A stretch of DNA of 64,000 bases from Mytilisepta virgata (Eukaryota; Mollusca; Bivalvia; Mytilida; Mytilidae). The stretch is taken from the NCBI GenBank assembly GCA_028015205.1, contig CM051519.1, forward strand, positions 81,923,539-81,987,538, given 5' to 3'. Positions 63,916 through 64,000 of the stretch are shown in pieces. The stretch's first letter is position 1; every line of letters begins with the position of its first letter. A model generated the notes under the pieces. The model worked only from the letters and a program-made list of their open reading frames with translations. It ran no database searches and had not been told where the DNA came from. The position numbers and the translations under genes were made by a program.

Positions 63916-64000
63916 TATCCCACGAGTTTTGTATACTTGTGTTGAAGTTGAAATTTTGAAAACTCCACAAGGCAAAGTTGGCCAGCTTTTTATTACTGAC

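Overview
The window looks like nuclear DNA from a lophotrochozoan, most likely a bivalve mollusc and probably a mussel. It is AT-rich, its genes carry long introns, and it is crowded with tRNA-derived SINEs, MITEs, tandem-repeat-bearing Helitron-like elements and reverse-transcriptase remnants of types I recall as common in bivalve genomes. The species assignment is inference; no database was searched.

Three genes can be supported. (1) Plus strand, about 1.2-6.8 kb: the 3' end of an ADAMTS9/ADAMTS20/GON-1-type secreted metalloprotease gene, with three exons of thrombospondin type 1 repeats followed by six exons of the GON domain; the catalytic half lies left of the window. (2) Plus strand, 20959-37539: a complete eleven-exon CDK7 gene (336 residues), the CDK-activating and TFIIH kinase, whose introns hold at least ten mobile-element insertions. 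(3) Minus strand, 52016-60775: an uninterrupted 2,919-codon frame for a giant protein that joins a long polar N-terminal region, a DEAH-box RNA helicase with its accessory domains, RRM-like modules and a C-terminal RING-IBR-RING (RBR) ubiquitin ligase. This fusion is the most striking coding feature.

The rest is mostly repeats. Regions 6.8-20.9 kb, 37.6-52.0 kb and 60.8-64.0 kb show no convincing gene. A dominant element family begins with AGCTCACCTG after a T-run and ends with the inverted copy CAGGTGAGCG, a GGCTC/GAGCC hairpin and CTAG; between the ends are head-to-tail monomers of about 166-168 bp. This plan matches non-autonomous Helentron/Helitron2 (HINE-type) elements. At 12.85-17.3 kb three such elements sit inside an older repeat that is seen nearly uninterrupted at 30.45 kb, so their ends can be read from the empty-site comparison. 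At 43347-47338 a 4-kb foldback-like element has long inverted arms whose outer parts are 21-bp tandem repeats, a probable 7-8 bp target duplication, a HINE inside one arm and a decayed reverse transcriptase in the middle.

The three genes are unrelated in function and there is no operon-like logic. The ADAMTS product acts in the extracellular matrix, CDK7 in transcription and the cell cycle, and the helicase-RBR protein plausibly in RNA-linked ubiquitin signalling.
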